Part shown: positions 50,487 through 59,204 of the stretch, one piece after another
How the letters are laid out: each line of letters starts with the position of its first letter
Position numbering within the stretch: the first letter of the stretch is position 1
Source: Streptomyces noursei
Lineage (GTDB): Bacteria > Actinomycetota > Actinomycetes > Streptomycetales > Streptomycetaceae
Assembly (NCBI RefSeq): GCF_016917755.1
Contig: NZ_CP070326.1
Coordinates: forward strand, 1,736,001-1,800,000
Direction of reading: 5' to 3'
Length of the DNA stretch: 64,000 bases
The notes under the pieces: generated by a model
What the model saw: the letters and a program-made list of their open reading frames with translations, nothing else
Told to the model about the DNA's origin: nothing
Databases searched by the model: none
Made by a program: the position numbers and the translations under genes

Positions 50487-51935
50487 TCAGTCGCGGACCG
50501 TCTGCTCCGGGATGACCGGGCGGGCGGCCTGCTTGCTCTCCGCGCCGTGGGCGAAGCCGCCGGCGTCGGCGGCGTCGCGGTGCGGGCGCTGCTGGGCCTG
50601 CAGACGCGGCAGGACCCGGCGGAGGTCCTCCAGGAACAGGTCGCCGAGGTCGTGGCCGAAGCCGTTGCGGACGACGACGCGGAGGGCCGCGAGGTCGGTG
50701 CGGTTGGCGGGGAAGGTGTAGGCGGGGACCTGCCAGCCGCGTTCGCGGAGTGCGGCGGAGACGTCGAAGACGGTGAAGTTGGTGACGTCGTCGCTGGTCC
50801 GGAAGGCGAAGACGGGGAGTTGGCTGCCGTCGGTGAGCAGCGTGAACGGTCCCATCCCGGCGATCTCGGCGGCGATCCGGGTGGCGACGTCCCGGCTGGT
50901 CTGCTGGACGGCGCGGTAGCCCTCGAAGCCCAGCCGCAGGAAGTTGTAGTACTGGGCGATGACTTGGGCGCCGGGCCGCGAGAAGTTCAGCGCGAAGGTC
51001 GGCATGTCGCCGCCGAGGTAGTTGACGTGGAAGACCAGGTCCTCGGGGAGCGCGTCGGCGTCCCGCCACAGGGCCCAGCCGACACCGGGCATCACCAGGC
51101 CGTACTTGTGGCCCGAGGTGTTGATGGAGGCGACCCGCGGGAGCCGGAAGTCCCAGACGAGTTCGGGGTCGAGGAAGGGCGCGATCATCGCGCCGGAGGC
51201 GCCGTCGACGTGCAGCGGGACGTCGATGCCGGTGCGCTCCTGGAGGTCGTCGAGGGCCGCGGAGATCTCGGCGACCGGTTCGTAGGCGCCGTCGAAGGTG
51301 GAGCCGAGGACGGCGACGACGCCGATGGTGTTCTCGTCGCAGAGCTCGACGGCCTGCTCCGGGGAGAGGACGAACCGGTCGCCCTCCATAGGCACGTAGC
51401 GCGGCTCGACCTCGAAGTAGTTGGCGAACTTCTCCCAGCAGATCTGGACGTTGATGCCCATCACCATGTTGGGGCGCTCGGTGGACCTGCCCTCGGCGCG
51501 CCGGCGGTGCTGCCAGCGGCGCTTGAGCGCCAGCCCGGCGAGCATCGCCGCCTCGCTGGACCCGGTCGTCGAACAGCCCACCGCGGCATGGGAGTCGGGG
51601 GCGTGCCACAGGTCGGCGAGCATGTGCACGCAGCGCGCCTCGATCTCGGCGGTCTGCGGGTACTCGTCCTTGTCGATCATGTTCTTCTCGGCGCACTCGG
51701 CCATCAGCCGCTGGGCCTGCGGCTCGGCCCAGGTGCTCACGAAGGTGGCGAGGTTGAGCCGGGCGTTGCCGTCCAGCATGAGTTCGTCGTGGACGATCTG
51801 GTAGGCGGTGTCGGGGTCCATGCCGTCGGCCGGCAGCTCGTACCGGGGGACATGGACCGGCTGCCGGCTGAAGACCGGGTTGACGGCGAGGTTGCGGCTG
51901 GCGTCGCGGTGCTGGTGCGGGCGCTTGAGTGGCAT
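50487..51935 (-). CDS. gadB: Glutamate decarboxylase
   Basis: 482 residues, close to E. coli GadB (466). The PLP lysine is Lys277 in INTSGHKYGLV, with LHVDGASGAM (PLP aspartate) and CSTTGSSEAAMLAGLALKRR matching. It converts glutamate to GABA and carbon dioxide while consuming a proton, supporting acid tolerance or GABA metabolism. No GABA antiporter is adjacent, so the partner lies elsewhere. ATG 51935. The C-terminal 40 residues are poorly conserved. Confidence 0.93.
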   Translation of the reverse strand: MPLKRPHQHRDASRNLAVNPVFSRQPVHVPRYELPADGMDPDTAYQIVHDELMLDGNARLNLATFVSTWAEPQAQRLMAECAEKNMIDKDEYPQTAEIEARCVHMLADLWHAPDSHAAVGCSTTGSSEAAMLAGLALKRRWQHRRRAEGRSTERPNMVMGINVQICWEKFANYFEVEPRYVPMEGDRFVLSPEQAVELCDENTIGVVAVLGSTFDGAYEPVAEISAALDDLQERTGIDVPLHVDGASGAMIAPFLDPELVWDFRLPRVASINTSGHKYGLVMPGVGWALWRDADALPEDLVFHVNYLGGDMPTFALNFSRPGAQVIAQYYNFLRLGFEGYRAVQQTSRDVATRIAAEIAGMGPFTLLTDGSQLPVFAFRTSDDVTNFTVFDVSAALRERGWQVPAYTFPANRTDLAALRVVVRNGFGHDLGDLFLEDLRRVLPRLQAQQRPHRDAADAGGFAHGAESKQAARPVIPEQTVRD

Positions 51936-52362
51936 GGTGAGCGTGTCCTTCTCGGGTACGTGCCGGGCCGTGCGGCGGACGGCCCGGCCGACCCTCCCGC
52001 CCGGCCGGGCCGGTCCGCACGCGGCGGTCAGGGTAACGGGTGCGACTGTGCGGGAGCGGCGGGGTGCGGCGGGTGCAGGGCTACTTCCCGCCAATCCGGT
52101 CACGTTGAACGCGTTTCTCCTCCCGGGCAACACCCGTACGTCCCTCGATCGGTGCCGCACCGGCCCCCACCCACCGTGAGCCCTCCGCCACGAACCGCCG
52201 CCGCCCGCTCGGCGCGCGTGATCGGCCCGGAGCTGGTGTGCTGGTGACAGGAGGCCGTTGCACCAGCGCGTCACGCGCCGGCAGGTGGCAGAGCCGACGG
52301 CACGTGGCGCGACCGCGCCGGCAGGTCCGGGCGGCCGGCACGTCCATGCGGGAGAGATCCAG
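51936..52362. other. Divergent intergenic region gadB / alcohol dehydrogenase
   Basis: 427 bases between two divergent starts. It must hold both promoters, but I see no clear consensus boxes, repeats or coding frames. Confidence 0.4.
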
Positions 52363-53403
52363 ATGAGCAGCTACCGAGTCGCGCAGGTCGGTGCCGTCGG
52401 CGCACCCTTCGAGATCGTCGAGCGGGCGGTGCCGCGGCCGGGACCACGGCACGTCCGCATCGCCGTGGACGCCTGCGGCGTCTGTCACAGCGACGCCATG
52501 TTCGTCAACGGCGTGCTGCCGGGCGTCCGCTTCCCGGTGGTCCCCGGTCATGAGATCGCCGGCCGCATCGAGGAGGTCGGCGAGGGCACGAACGACCGCT
52601 GGAAGGTGGGCGACCGGGTCACGGTGGGCTGGTTCGGCGGCAGCTGCCACCACTGCACGCCCTGCCGGCAGGGCGACTTCATCGTGTGCGAACAGCTGAA
52701 GGTGCCGGGCTGGGCGTACGACGGCGGGTTCGGCGAGCAGGTGATCGCCCCGGCCGACGCGCTGGCGCGGATCCCCGACGGCCTGGCGGCGGCCGACGCG
52801 GGCCCGATGGCCTGTGCCGGGGTCACCACCTACAACGGGCTGCGGCGCAGCTCGGCCCGGCCGGGCGATCTGGTCGCCGTACTGGGCCTCGGCGGCCTGG
52901 GGCACCTGGGCGTGCGGTTCGCCGTCGCCATGGGCTTCGAGACCGTCGCGATCGCCCGCGGCGCCGACAAGGCGGACTTCGCCAAGCAGCTCGGCGCGCA
53001 CCACTACGTCGACAGCACCGCCGGCACCGCCGTCGCGGACGCGCTGCAGTCGCTCGGCGGCGCGCAGGTGGTGCTCGCCACCGCCGCCAACTCCGCCGCC
53101 ATCACCGCGACCGTGGACGGCCTGGCGCACCGCGGCGAACTGGTGGTCATCGGCGCGGACACCGAACCGCTGAGCCTCACCCCCACCCAACTCCTGATGC
53201 GCGCAAGGGTCGTCCGCGGCCACCCCTCCGGCACCGCGCAGGACGTCCAGGACACGCTGGAGTTCTGCGCCCTCCAGGGGATCCGCCCGATGATCGAAAC
53301 CATGCCGCTGGACAACGCCAACGAGGCGTACGGGCGGATGCTCTCCGGGACGGCACGGTTCCGGATGGTGCTCACCCACACGGAAGTCGGCCGCGCGCAC
53401 TGA
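52363..53403 (+). CDS. Zinc-dependent alcohol dehydrogenase
   Basis: 346 residues. The catalytic zinc is bound by ACGVCHSDAMF and PGHEIAG, the structural zinc by CHHCTPCRQGDFIVC, and the NAD(P) fold is GLGGLGHLGV near residue 170. It resembles cinnamyl-alcohol/AdhA-type medium-chain dehydrogenases that interconvert alcohols and aldehydes. The ATG at 52363 follows GGGAGAG. Substrate not predictable. Confidence 0.88.
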   Translation: MSSYRVAQVGAVGAPFEIVERAVPRPGPRHVRIAVDACGVCHSDAMFVNGVLPGVRFPVVPGHEIAGRIEEVGEGTNDRWKVGDRVTVGWFGGSCHHCTPCRQGDFIVCEQLKVPGWAYDGGFGEQVIAPADALARIPDGLAAADAGPMACAGVTTYNGLRRSSARPGDLVAVLGLGGLGHLGVRFAVAMGFETVAIARGADKADFAKQLGAHHYVDSTAGTAVADALQSLGGAQVVLATAANSAAITATVDGLAHRGELVVIGADTEPLSLTPTQLLMRARVVRGHPSGTAQDVQDTLEFCALQGIRPMIETMPLDNANEAYGRMLSGTARFRMVLTHTEVGRAH

Positions 53404-53515
53404 CGCCGGCGGCCGCGCCCCGTGCGGCGACCGACCGCGACACCGTCCACGACGGCGACCAGGGCCCGCAGCAGGGGGCCGAGGTCACGGGACCGCCTCC
53501 CCCCGGCGCGTCGCG

Positions 53516-54472
53516 CTACGCCGCCGCCCGGAACGCCCGGCGATAGGCCCCCGGCGTCGTCCCCAGGGCGCGCAGGAAGCGTCGGCGGAGGTTGGTGGCC
53601 GAGGAGAGGCCGACGCGGCGGGCGACGGCGTCCAGCGGGAGGTCGGTGGACTCCAGGAGTTCCCGCGCCGCGGCGATGCGCTGGGCGAGCAGCCACTGCC
53701 CGGGGCTCGCGCCGAGTTGGTCGGTGAAGCGGCGGGCCAGCGTCCGGGCGGATACGCCCTCGTGCGCGGCCAGTTCCTCGACCGTGAGCGGTTCGTCGAG
53801 CCGGGCGGTCGTCCACTCCAGGAGCGGCGCCAGTGAACCGTCCATCTGGACGGGGTGCGGTGGGGCGGTGAACTGGAGCTGACCGCCTTCGCGATGCGGC
53901 GGCATGACCATGCTCCGGGCGACCTGCGCCGCGTAGCCGGCCCCGTGGTCGGCGCGGACGAGGTGCAGGCACAGGTCGATGCCCGCCCCCGAGCCCGCGC
54001 TGGTCGCGACGTCTCCGTGGTCCACGTACAGCACGTCCGGGTCCACCTGGACGGCCGGGAACCGTTCGGCCAGTTCACCGGCGCGCGCCCAGTGGGTGGT
54101 CGCCCGCCGCCCGTCCAGCAGCCCGGCGTGCGCCAGCGCGAAGGCGCCGGAGCAGATGCTGACCACCCGCGCCCCGCGGTCGTGCGCCCGGCGCAGCGCC
54201 CGGACGATGGCGGGTGACGGCGGCTCACCCGGCGGCAGCCACCCGGGAAGGACGATGGTGTCCGCCCGGTCGAGCACGGTCAGCCCGTCCGGCACGAGCA
54301 TGTCGTACCCGGCGAGCGTGGCCACCGGGCCGGGGTCCTCGGTGCACACTCCGAAGACGTACCGGACCGCGACCCCGCGCCGCTCGATCCCGAACACCTC
54401 GGCCACACAGCCCAGTTCGAAGGTGGACTGCGGCGGGCGGACGAGTGCGACGACACGGTGGACGGCAGGCAT
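53516..54472 (-). CDS. GlxA-type AraC regulator with DJ-1/PfpI domain
   Basis: 318 residues. An N-terminal class I glutamine-amidotransferase-like (DJ-1/PfpI) domain carries the cysteine in VSICSGAFALAHAG near residue 107. It is followed by an AraC DNA-binding domain with two HTHs (VEELAAHEGVSARTLARRFT; LDAVARRVGLSSATNLRRRF). This is the FtrA/GlxA/ArgR-type architecture that senses small metabolites. It is divergent from a cupin gene across 70 bases containing a TGTCA-N4-TGACA repeat. ATG 54472. Confidence 0.9.
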   Translation of the reverse strand: MPAVHRVVALVRPPQSTFELGCVAEVFGIERRGVAVRYVFGVCTEDPGPVATLAGYDMLVPDGLTVLDRADTIVLPGWLPPGEPPSPAIVRALRRAHDRGARVVSICSGAFALAHAGLLDGRRATTHWARAGELAERFPAVQVDPDVLYVDHGDVATSAGSGAGIDLCLHLVRADHGAGYAAQVARSMVMPPHREGGQLQFTAPPHPVQMDGSLAPLLEWTTARLDEPLTVEELAAHEGVSARTLARRFTDQLGASPGQWLLAQRIAAARELLESTDLPLDAVARRVGLSSATNLRRRFLRALGTTPGAYRRAFRAAA

Positions 54473-54492
54473 GGCAGAAAAGTACCTCAGGA

Positions 54493-54506
54493 TGTCATTT
54501 CTGACA
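54493..54506. promoter_or_regulatory. TGTCA-N4-TGACA dyad between araC and cupin genes
   Basis: A perfect 5-4-5 inverted repeat (54493-54497 and 54502-54506) in the 70-base divergent gap. Candidate operator controlling both genes. Confidence 0.55.
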
Positions 54507-54542
54507 CTCGGCCGGTCGGCGCCGGCCGACGAGGCTGTCCGC

Positions 54543-54887
54543 ATGACGACGCAAGAGAACGCAGGAAACGGACAGGCCGGCTATGTGTGGACCGCGCTGG
54601 CGGACGCACCGGCGCACGAGATATTTCCCGGCATCCGGGCCCGCCCCCTGTGGAGCGGGGAGAACGGCGCCAAGGCCCAGGTCCTGGAGATGGATCCGCA
54701 GACCTGCTGGGAGGGCATCGACGTCCACGAGCCGGGCCCGGAGGAGGTGTTCGTGGTCTCGGGCGTGTTCAACGACGGCGAACGGGACTATCCGGCCGGC
54801 TCGTTCATCCATGCGCCGGCCGGATCCTGGCACGTCCCGCAGACGACGGCGGGCTGCACGCTGTTCGTGTTCTACCCGGAGGGTTAG
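54543..54887 (+). CDS. Cupin domain protein (ChrR-like)
   Basis: 114 residues, one small beta-barrel cupin: LEMDPQTCWEGIDVHEPGPE then EEVFVVSGVFNDGERDYPAG and FIHAPAGSWHVP. The His and Glu residues match the metal ligands of the cupin_2/ChrR C-terminal group. It may bind a metal and act as a small dioxygenase, isomerase or sensor. It is divergent from the GlxA-type regulator, which probably controls it. ATG 54543. Confidence 0.83.
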   Translation: MTTQENAGNGQAGYVWTALADAPAHEIFPGIRARPLWSGENGAKAQVLEMDPQTCWEGIDVHEPGPEEVFVVSGVFNDGERDYPAGSFIHAPAGSWHVPQTTAGCTLFVFYPEG

Positions 54888-55011
54888 GCCGGAGGGCCAG
54901 GAGGGACACCGTCCGATGCCCGTCGACGCGGTCGGGCTCGCCCGTCCCCGCAAGGTCGGCGGCCAGCCGCGACCATGACGGCGACGAAGGCACGACCGGC
55001 GGCGCCACACC

Positions 55012-55030
55012 TGACGCCACCATGGCGTCA
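55012..55030. promoter_or_regulatory. TGACGCCA-N3-TGGCGTCA inverted repeat
   Basis: Perfect 8-3-8 repeat (55012-55019 and 55023-55030) about 235 bases upstream of the exporter. The same octamer builds the ends of the larger repeat at 55194-55263, so both are probably bound by the same regulator. Confidence 0.55.
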
Positions 55031-55193
55031 CTCCTAACACCATCCGCACCATCGACCCGCGCCGGGCACATATCGCAGGCACCGCAAGGCACCTCACCCC
55101 GGCCACCACCCACCTGACGTCGACGAACACACCCAGGACGCACCCAGGCCACACCCCACGACACACCCGACCATGCGACACGATCACCCACCC

Positions 55194-55263
55194 GACGCCA
55201 TCACGGCACACATCTGACGCCAATAATCTCGCGATGGCGCCAGACGTGTGCCATGATGGCGTC
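55194..55263. promoter_or_regulatory. Large inverted repeat, 29-base arms, at the exporter start
   Basis: Bases 55194-55222 and 55235-55263 are complementary at 26 of 29 positions around a 12-base AT-rich centre (ATAATCTCGCGA). The arms begin and end with GACGCCA/TGGCGTC units, and the right arm abuts the ATG at 55264. The centre contains a -10-like TAAT, so the repeat likely embraces the promoter and serves as a multi-site operator. Confidence 0.65.
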
Positions 55264-56310
55264 ATGGACCTCACGCCTCATGCGGCGTCCGCCGCCACGA
55301 CCTCGCCCCTGCGCACCCCCACCCGCCCCGCGGCGATATCGGCCGTCGGGCTCGCCAAGTCCTACGGCGACAAGGTGGTGCTCGACGGGATCGACCTGAC
55401 CATCCCCGAAGGCACGGTCTTCGCCCTGCTGGGGCCCAACGGCGCAGGCAAGACCACCACGGTCCAGATCCTCTCCACGCTCCTGTCGGCGTCCGCCGGC
55501 CAGGCGCGCGTGGCGGGCCACGACATCACCCGCGAACCCGACGCCGTGCGCACCGCGATCGGCGTGACCGGTCAGTTCGCGGCGCTGGACAACCTCCTCA
55601 ACGCCCGGGAGAACCTCCTCCTGATGGCGGACCTGCACCATCTCGACCGCCGCGAAGGCCGTCGCCGCGCCACCGAACTGCTGCGCCGCTTCGACCTCAC
55701 CGAGGCCGCGACCAAGCCCGTCGCCACCTTCTCGGGCGGTATGCGCCGCAAGCTCGACCTGGCGATGACCCTGGTCGGCGACCCCCGCATCATCTTCCTG
55801 GACGAGCCGACCACCGGACTCGATCCGCGCAGCCGCCGGACCATGTGGGAGATCATCCGCAGTCTGGTCGCCGACGACGGCGTGACCATCTTCCTGACCA
55901 CCCAGTATCTGGACGAGGCCGACCAACTCGCCGACCGCATCGCGGTCCTGGACCGCGGCAAGCTGGTCGCCGAGGGCACCGCGGACGAGCTCAAGCGCCG
56001 GATGCCCGGCGGTCACATCCGCCTCCGGTTCGCCGGCCTCGACGACCTGGAGTCGGCCGCCGCCCTCTTCGGCGCCGCCACACCGGACCGCGACGCGCTC
56101 TCCCTGCAGATCCCCGGCGACGGCCGGATCCCCACCGTGCGCGCCGTGCTCGACGCCCTGGACACCGCGTCGCTGCAGGCCGAGTCCCTCACCGTGCACA
56201 CCCCCGACCTCGACGACGTCTTCCTCGCCCTCACCGGCCGTCCGCAGCACGAAGAGCGGTCCCCGCAGGCCCGCCGGTCACCCGACTCCCGGATGGAGAA
56301 CGCCCGATGA
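55264..56310 (+). CDS. DrrA-type ABC transporter ATP-binding protein
   Basis: 348 residues. The ATPase shows Walker A LLGPNGAGKTTT near residue 60, Q-loop GVTGQFAALDNLL, signature FSGGMRRKLDLAM, Walker B RIIFLDEPTTGLDPRSR and H-loop LTTQYLDEADQL. The C-terminal extension (residues ~250-330) ending in PDLDDVFLALTG is that of the daunorubicin-resistance DrrA family. It powers export of a drug-like compound together with the overlapping permease (ATGA). A large inverted repeat precedes it. Confidence 0.92.
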   Translation: MDLTPHAASAATTSPLRTPTRPAAISAVGLAKSYGDKVVLDGIDLTIPEGTVFALLGPNGAGKTTTVQILSTLLSASAGQARVAGHDITREPDAVRTAIGVTGQFAALDNLLNARENLLLMADLHHLDRREGRRRATELLRRFDLTEAATKPVATFSGGMRRKLDLAMTLVGDPRIIFLDEPTTGLDPRSRRTMWEIIRSLVADDGVTIFLTTQYLDEADQLADRIAVLDRGKLVAEGTADELKRRMPGGHIRLRFAGLDDLESAAALFGAATPDRDALSLQIPGDGRIPTVRAVLDALDTASLQAESLTVHTPDLDDVFLALTGRPQHEERSPQARRSPDSRMENAR

Positions 56311-57104
56311 GCACCCCCTCGTACGCGCTGCGCGACTCGATGACGATGCTGCGGCGCAACCTCAAGCACGCGCGGCGCTATCCGTCCATGACGATCTCGA
56401 TCGTCGCCATGCCCATCCTGATGATGCTGCTGTTCGTCTACGTCCTGGGCGGAGCGCTCGGCAACGGCATCGGGCTCCCGAACGGCGCCGACGACCGGAG
56501 CGGGTACATCAACTACCTCGCACCGGGGATCATCCTGATGGCCGCGACCTCGGGCGCGGTCGCCACCGCGGTGTCGGTGTGCACCGACATGACCGAGGGA
56601 ATCATCAACCGCTTCCGCACCATGCCGATCTCGCGCGGTTCGGTGCTCACCGGTCATGTGGTCGGCAGCGTCGTCCAGACCATGGTCAGCCTCACCCTGG
56701 TCATCGCCGTCGCGCTGGCCATCGGCTTCCGGCCGCACGCCACCCCCCTCGACTGGATCGCCGCGATCGGCCTGCTCGCCCTGCTGACCTTCGCCCTCAC
56801 CTGGCTGGCCGCCGCGATGGGGCTGGTGGCCAGGACCGTCGAATCGGCGAGCAACGCCCCGATGCCACTGACCTTCCTGCCCTTCCTGGGCAGCGCCTTC
56901 GTCCCGCCGGAGTCCATGCCGGCCGGCATCCGCTGGTTCGCCGAGTACCAGCCCTTCACCCCGATCAACGAGACCGTGCGGGGCCTGCTGACGGGCACGC
57001 CGATCGGCAACAGCGGGCTGGCCGCCCTCGCCTGGTGCGTCGGCCTCGCCCTGGCCGGCTACGGGTGGGCGCGCATCGCCCTCCGCCGCCACGCCAAGCG
57101 CTGA
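56307..57104 (+). CDS. DrrB-type ABC-2 transporter permease
   Basis: 265 residues with six hydrophobic helices, the ABC-2 fold. The conserved DrrB segments are seen: NLKHARRYPSMTISIVAMPI at the start, FRTMPISRGSVLTGH in the middle (the coupling region) and FLGSAFVPPESMPAGIRWFA near the end. With the preceding ATPase it forms a small-molecule exporter. A cytochrome P450 gene follows after 94 bases on the same strand. Confidence 0.92.
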   Translation: MSTPSYALRDSMTMLRRNLKHARRYPSMTISIVAMPILMMLLFVYVLGGALGNGIGLPNGADDRSGYINYLAPGIILMAATSGAVATAVSVCTDMTEGIINRFRTMPISRGSVLTGHVVGSVVQTMVSLTLVIAVALAIGFRPHATPLDWIAAIGLLALLTFALTWLAAAMGLVARTVESASNAPMPLTFLPFLGSAFVPPESMPAGIRWFAEYQPFTPINETVRGLLTGTPIGNSGLAALAWCVGLALAGYGWARIALRRHAKR

Positions 57105-57198
57105 CCGGGCCCGACGGCTCCGCCGCGCCCCGGGCACGCCACACCTCGACCACTCCACGCGATCACCCAACTGCGTTGCATACGGGAGGACTTGACCC

Positions 57199-58470
57199 AT
57201 GTCACACGAACCCGCGACTCCTACGACGTCCTCGGCACCGTCGACGCCCTCGTCCACGAAGGCCGCGCGGCCGGCGCGGGAGCCGCTCGCCGAGCTGCCG
57301 ATCACCCGCCCCGAGGGATGCCCCTTCGCCCCGCCCGCCGAACTGGCGGAACTGCGCGAGGAACAGCCGCTGCGCCGGATGCGGTACCCCGACGGGCACC
57401 TCGGCTGGCTGGCCACCGGGTACTCCGTGGCCCGTGCGGTGGCCGCCGACCGCCGCTTCAGTTCGCGCTACGAGCTGATGCACATGCCGTTCCCGGGCAT
57501 GCCGGCCGTGGAGCTCCCGCCGGCCACGGTCGGCGACCTGACCGGCATCGACCCGCCGCACCACACCCGCTACCGGCGGCTGCTCATGGGCAAGTTCACG
57601 GTCCGCCGGATGCGCGAGCTGACCTCACGCGTCGAGCAGATCACCGCCGAGCACCTGGACGCCATGGAGCGGCAGGGCCCGCAGGTCGACCTGGTGAAAG
57701 CGTTCGCGCACCCCGTTCCGGCGCTGATGATCTGTGAACTGCTCGGGGTGCCCTACGCCGACCGCGCGCGCTTCCAGCAGCACGCCATGACGGCGTCCAG
57801 CACGGAGGGGTCGGTGGAGGACCAGTACGCCGCCATGGCCGCGCTCCAGGAGTTCGTCGGGGAGCTGGTGCTCGCCAAGCGCGCCCGGCCCACCGACGAT
57901 CTGCTCAGCGACCTGACCGGCACCGACCTCACCGACGAGGAACTGGCCGGCCTCGGGAGCTTCCTCCTGGGCGCGGGGCTGGACACCACCTCGAACATGC
58001 TCTCGCTCGGCACCTTCGCCCTGCTGACCCATCCGGACCAGGCCGACGCCCTGCGCGCCGATCCCGGCCTCGCCGAGCAGGCGGTGGAGGAGCTGATGCG
58101 CTACCTCACCATCGCCCACACCGGGGTCCGAGCGGCGCTGGAGGACATCGAGCTGGACGGGCAGTCGATCAGGGCCGGGGAGTCGGTGACCGTCTCCCTG
58201 CAGGCCGCCAACCGCGACCCGGAGCGCTTCCCCGACCCGGACCGCCTGGACCTGCGGCGCAAGGCCACCGGCCATCTCGCCTTCGGCCACGGCATCCACC
58301 AGTGCCTGGGCCAGCAGTTGGCCCGCGTCGAGATGCGGGTGGCCTTCCCCGCGCTGCTCACCCGCTTCCCGACGCTGCGGCTGGCCGTACCGCCGCACGA
58401 GGTGCCGCTGCGCAACGACCTGTCCATGCACGGGGTGCAGCGCCTCCCCGTCACCTGGGACGCCGCGTAG
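57199..58470 (+). CDS. Cytochrome P450 (CYP107/105-like bacterial class)
   Basis: 423 residues. The I-helix oxygen-activation motif is GAGLDTT (258-264), the K-helix ExxR is Glu298-x2-Arg301 and the heme ligand is Cys369 in [15 protein letters not shown]. It is soluble, as bacterial P450s are, and needs an external ferredoxin that is not encoded next to it. Such enzymes hydroxylate natural products or xenobiotics. Because it follows a DrrAB-type exporter, it may modify the exported compound or detoxify an incoming one. ATG 57199 follows GGGAGGA. Confidence 0.92.
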   Translation: MSHEPATPTTSSAPSTPSSTKAARPAREPLAELPITRPEGCPFAPPAELAELREEQPLRRMRYPDGHLGWLATGYSVARAVAADRRFSSRYELMHMPFPGMPAVELPPATVGDLTGIDPPHHTRYRRLLMGKFTVRRMRELTSRVEQITAEHLDAMERQGPQVDLVKAFAHPVPALMICELLGVPYADRARFQQHAMTASSTEGSVEDQYAAMAALQEFVGELVLAKRARPTDDLLSDLTGTDLTDEELAGLGSFLLGAGLDTTSNMLSLGTFALLTHPDQADALRADPGLAEQAVEELMRYLTIAHTGVRAALEDIELDGQSIRAGESVTVSLQAANRDPERFPDPDRLDLRRKATGHLAFGHGIHQCLGQQLARVEMRVAFPALLTRFPTLRLAVPPHEVPLRNDLSMHGVQRLPVTWDAA

Positions 58471-58491
58471 GGCCCGGCGCCGCCCGGAGTC

Positions 58492-58532
58492 CGGGGTGTG
58501 CCCGTCCGCGACCGGCGGCCGGGCACACCCCG
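58492..58532. terminator. Bidirectional terminator, 13-bp stem
   Basis: CGGGGTGTGCCCG (58492-58504) pairs perfectly with 58520-58532 between the convergent P450 and acetyltransferase genes. Confidence 0.75.
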
Positions 58533-58558
58533 TCGGCACACCGGCGCCTGATGGTACG

Positions 58559-59071
58559 TCAGATTCCGAACGCCGCCGCGTACCGGATCACTCCGCTCGG
58601 CACGGCGCGGGACGCGTCCAGCACGAGCGCCATCAGCGCCTCGTCGGGCACGTCGAACGGGGCCCGGATGCCGAAGCGGGACGCCGGGACGAAGCCGAAC
58701 CGCGGGTAGTAGTCGGGGTGACCGAGGACCACCACCAGGCCCTCGCCCTTCGCCCGGGCGGCGTCGAGCGCGGCGCGGACGGCGGCCGTCCCGGCGCCCT
58801 GGCGCTGGTGGGCCGGCAGTACGGCGCACGGGGCCAGCGCCAGCGCGGGCCGGCCGTCGATATGGCAGCGGGTGAGCAGGGCGTGCCCGGCGGGGGTGCC
58901 GTCCGGCGCCCGGGACACCAGGGAGAGGCCGTCGATCCAGGCGTCCGGGTCCGCGCGCAGGGCGTCCACCAGGTCGGCCTCCTCGGCGGAGGGGAACGCG
59001 GCGAGGTTGATCCCGCGGATCGCGGCGGCGTCCTCGGGCGTCTCGGGGCGGGTGGTCCAGGTGGTGCTCAC
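58559..59071 (-). CDS. GNAT family N-acetyltransferase (YhbS-like)
   Basis: 170 residues. The acetyl-CoA loop is seen as VLPAHQRQGAGTAAVRAAL near residue 88, followed by VVLGHPDYYPRFGFVPAS, the YhbS-type signature. Start GTG 59071. YhbS-like acetyltransferases are common, with unknown substrates. Convergent with the P450 gene. Confidence 0.87.
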   Translation of the reverse strand: MSTTWTTRPETPEDAAAIRGINLAAFPSAEEADLVDALRADPDAWIDGLSLVSRAPDGTPAGHALLTRCHIDGRPALALAPCAVLPAHQRQGAGTAAVRAALDAARAKGEGLVVVLGHPDYYPRFGFVPASRFGIRAPFDVPDEALMALVLDASRAVPSGVIRYAAAFGI

Positions 59072-59204
59072 GGCAGTTCCGTTCTGGGTGCGGGGCCGAC
59101 GACCGGCGCAATCCGGCGCCGAGGTCCGGGACGCGGTGACAGGGACCCGACGCTAACACTCGCGCCGCGGACCCCACCCCTGCTTTTCCCGTGCGCCACG
59201 CCGC

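Larger units (their letters stand above)
54888..55263. other. Regulatory interval upstream of the DrrAB-type exporter
   Basis: 376 bases without a gene. It holds the two operator-like repeats listed separately. From about 55070 to 55210 the plus strand is strongly enriched in A and C, with very few G and T, unlike the rest of the window. Confidence 0.5.
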
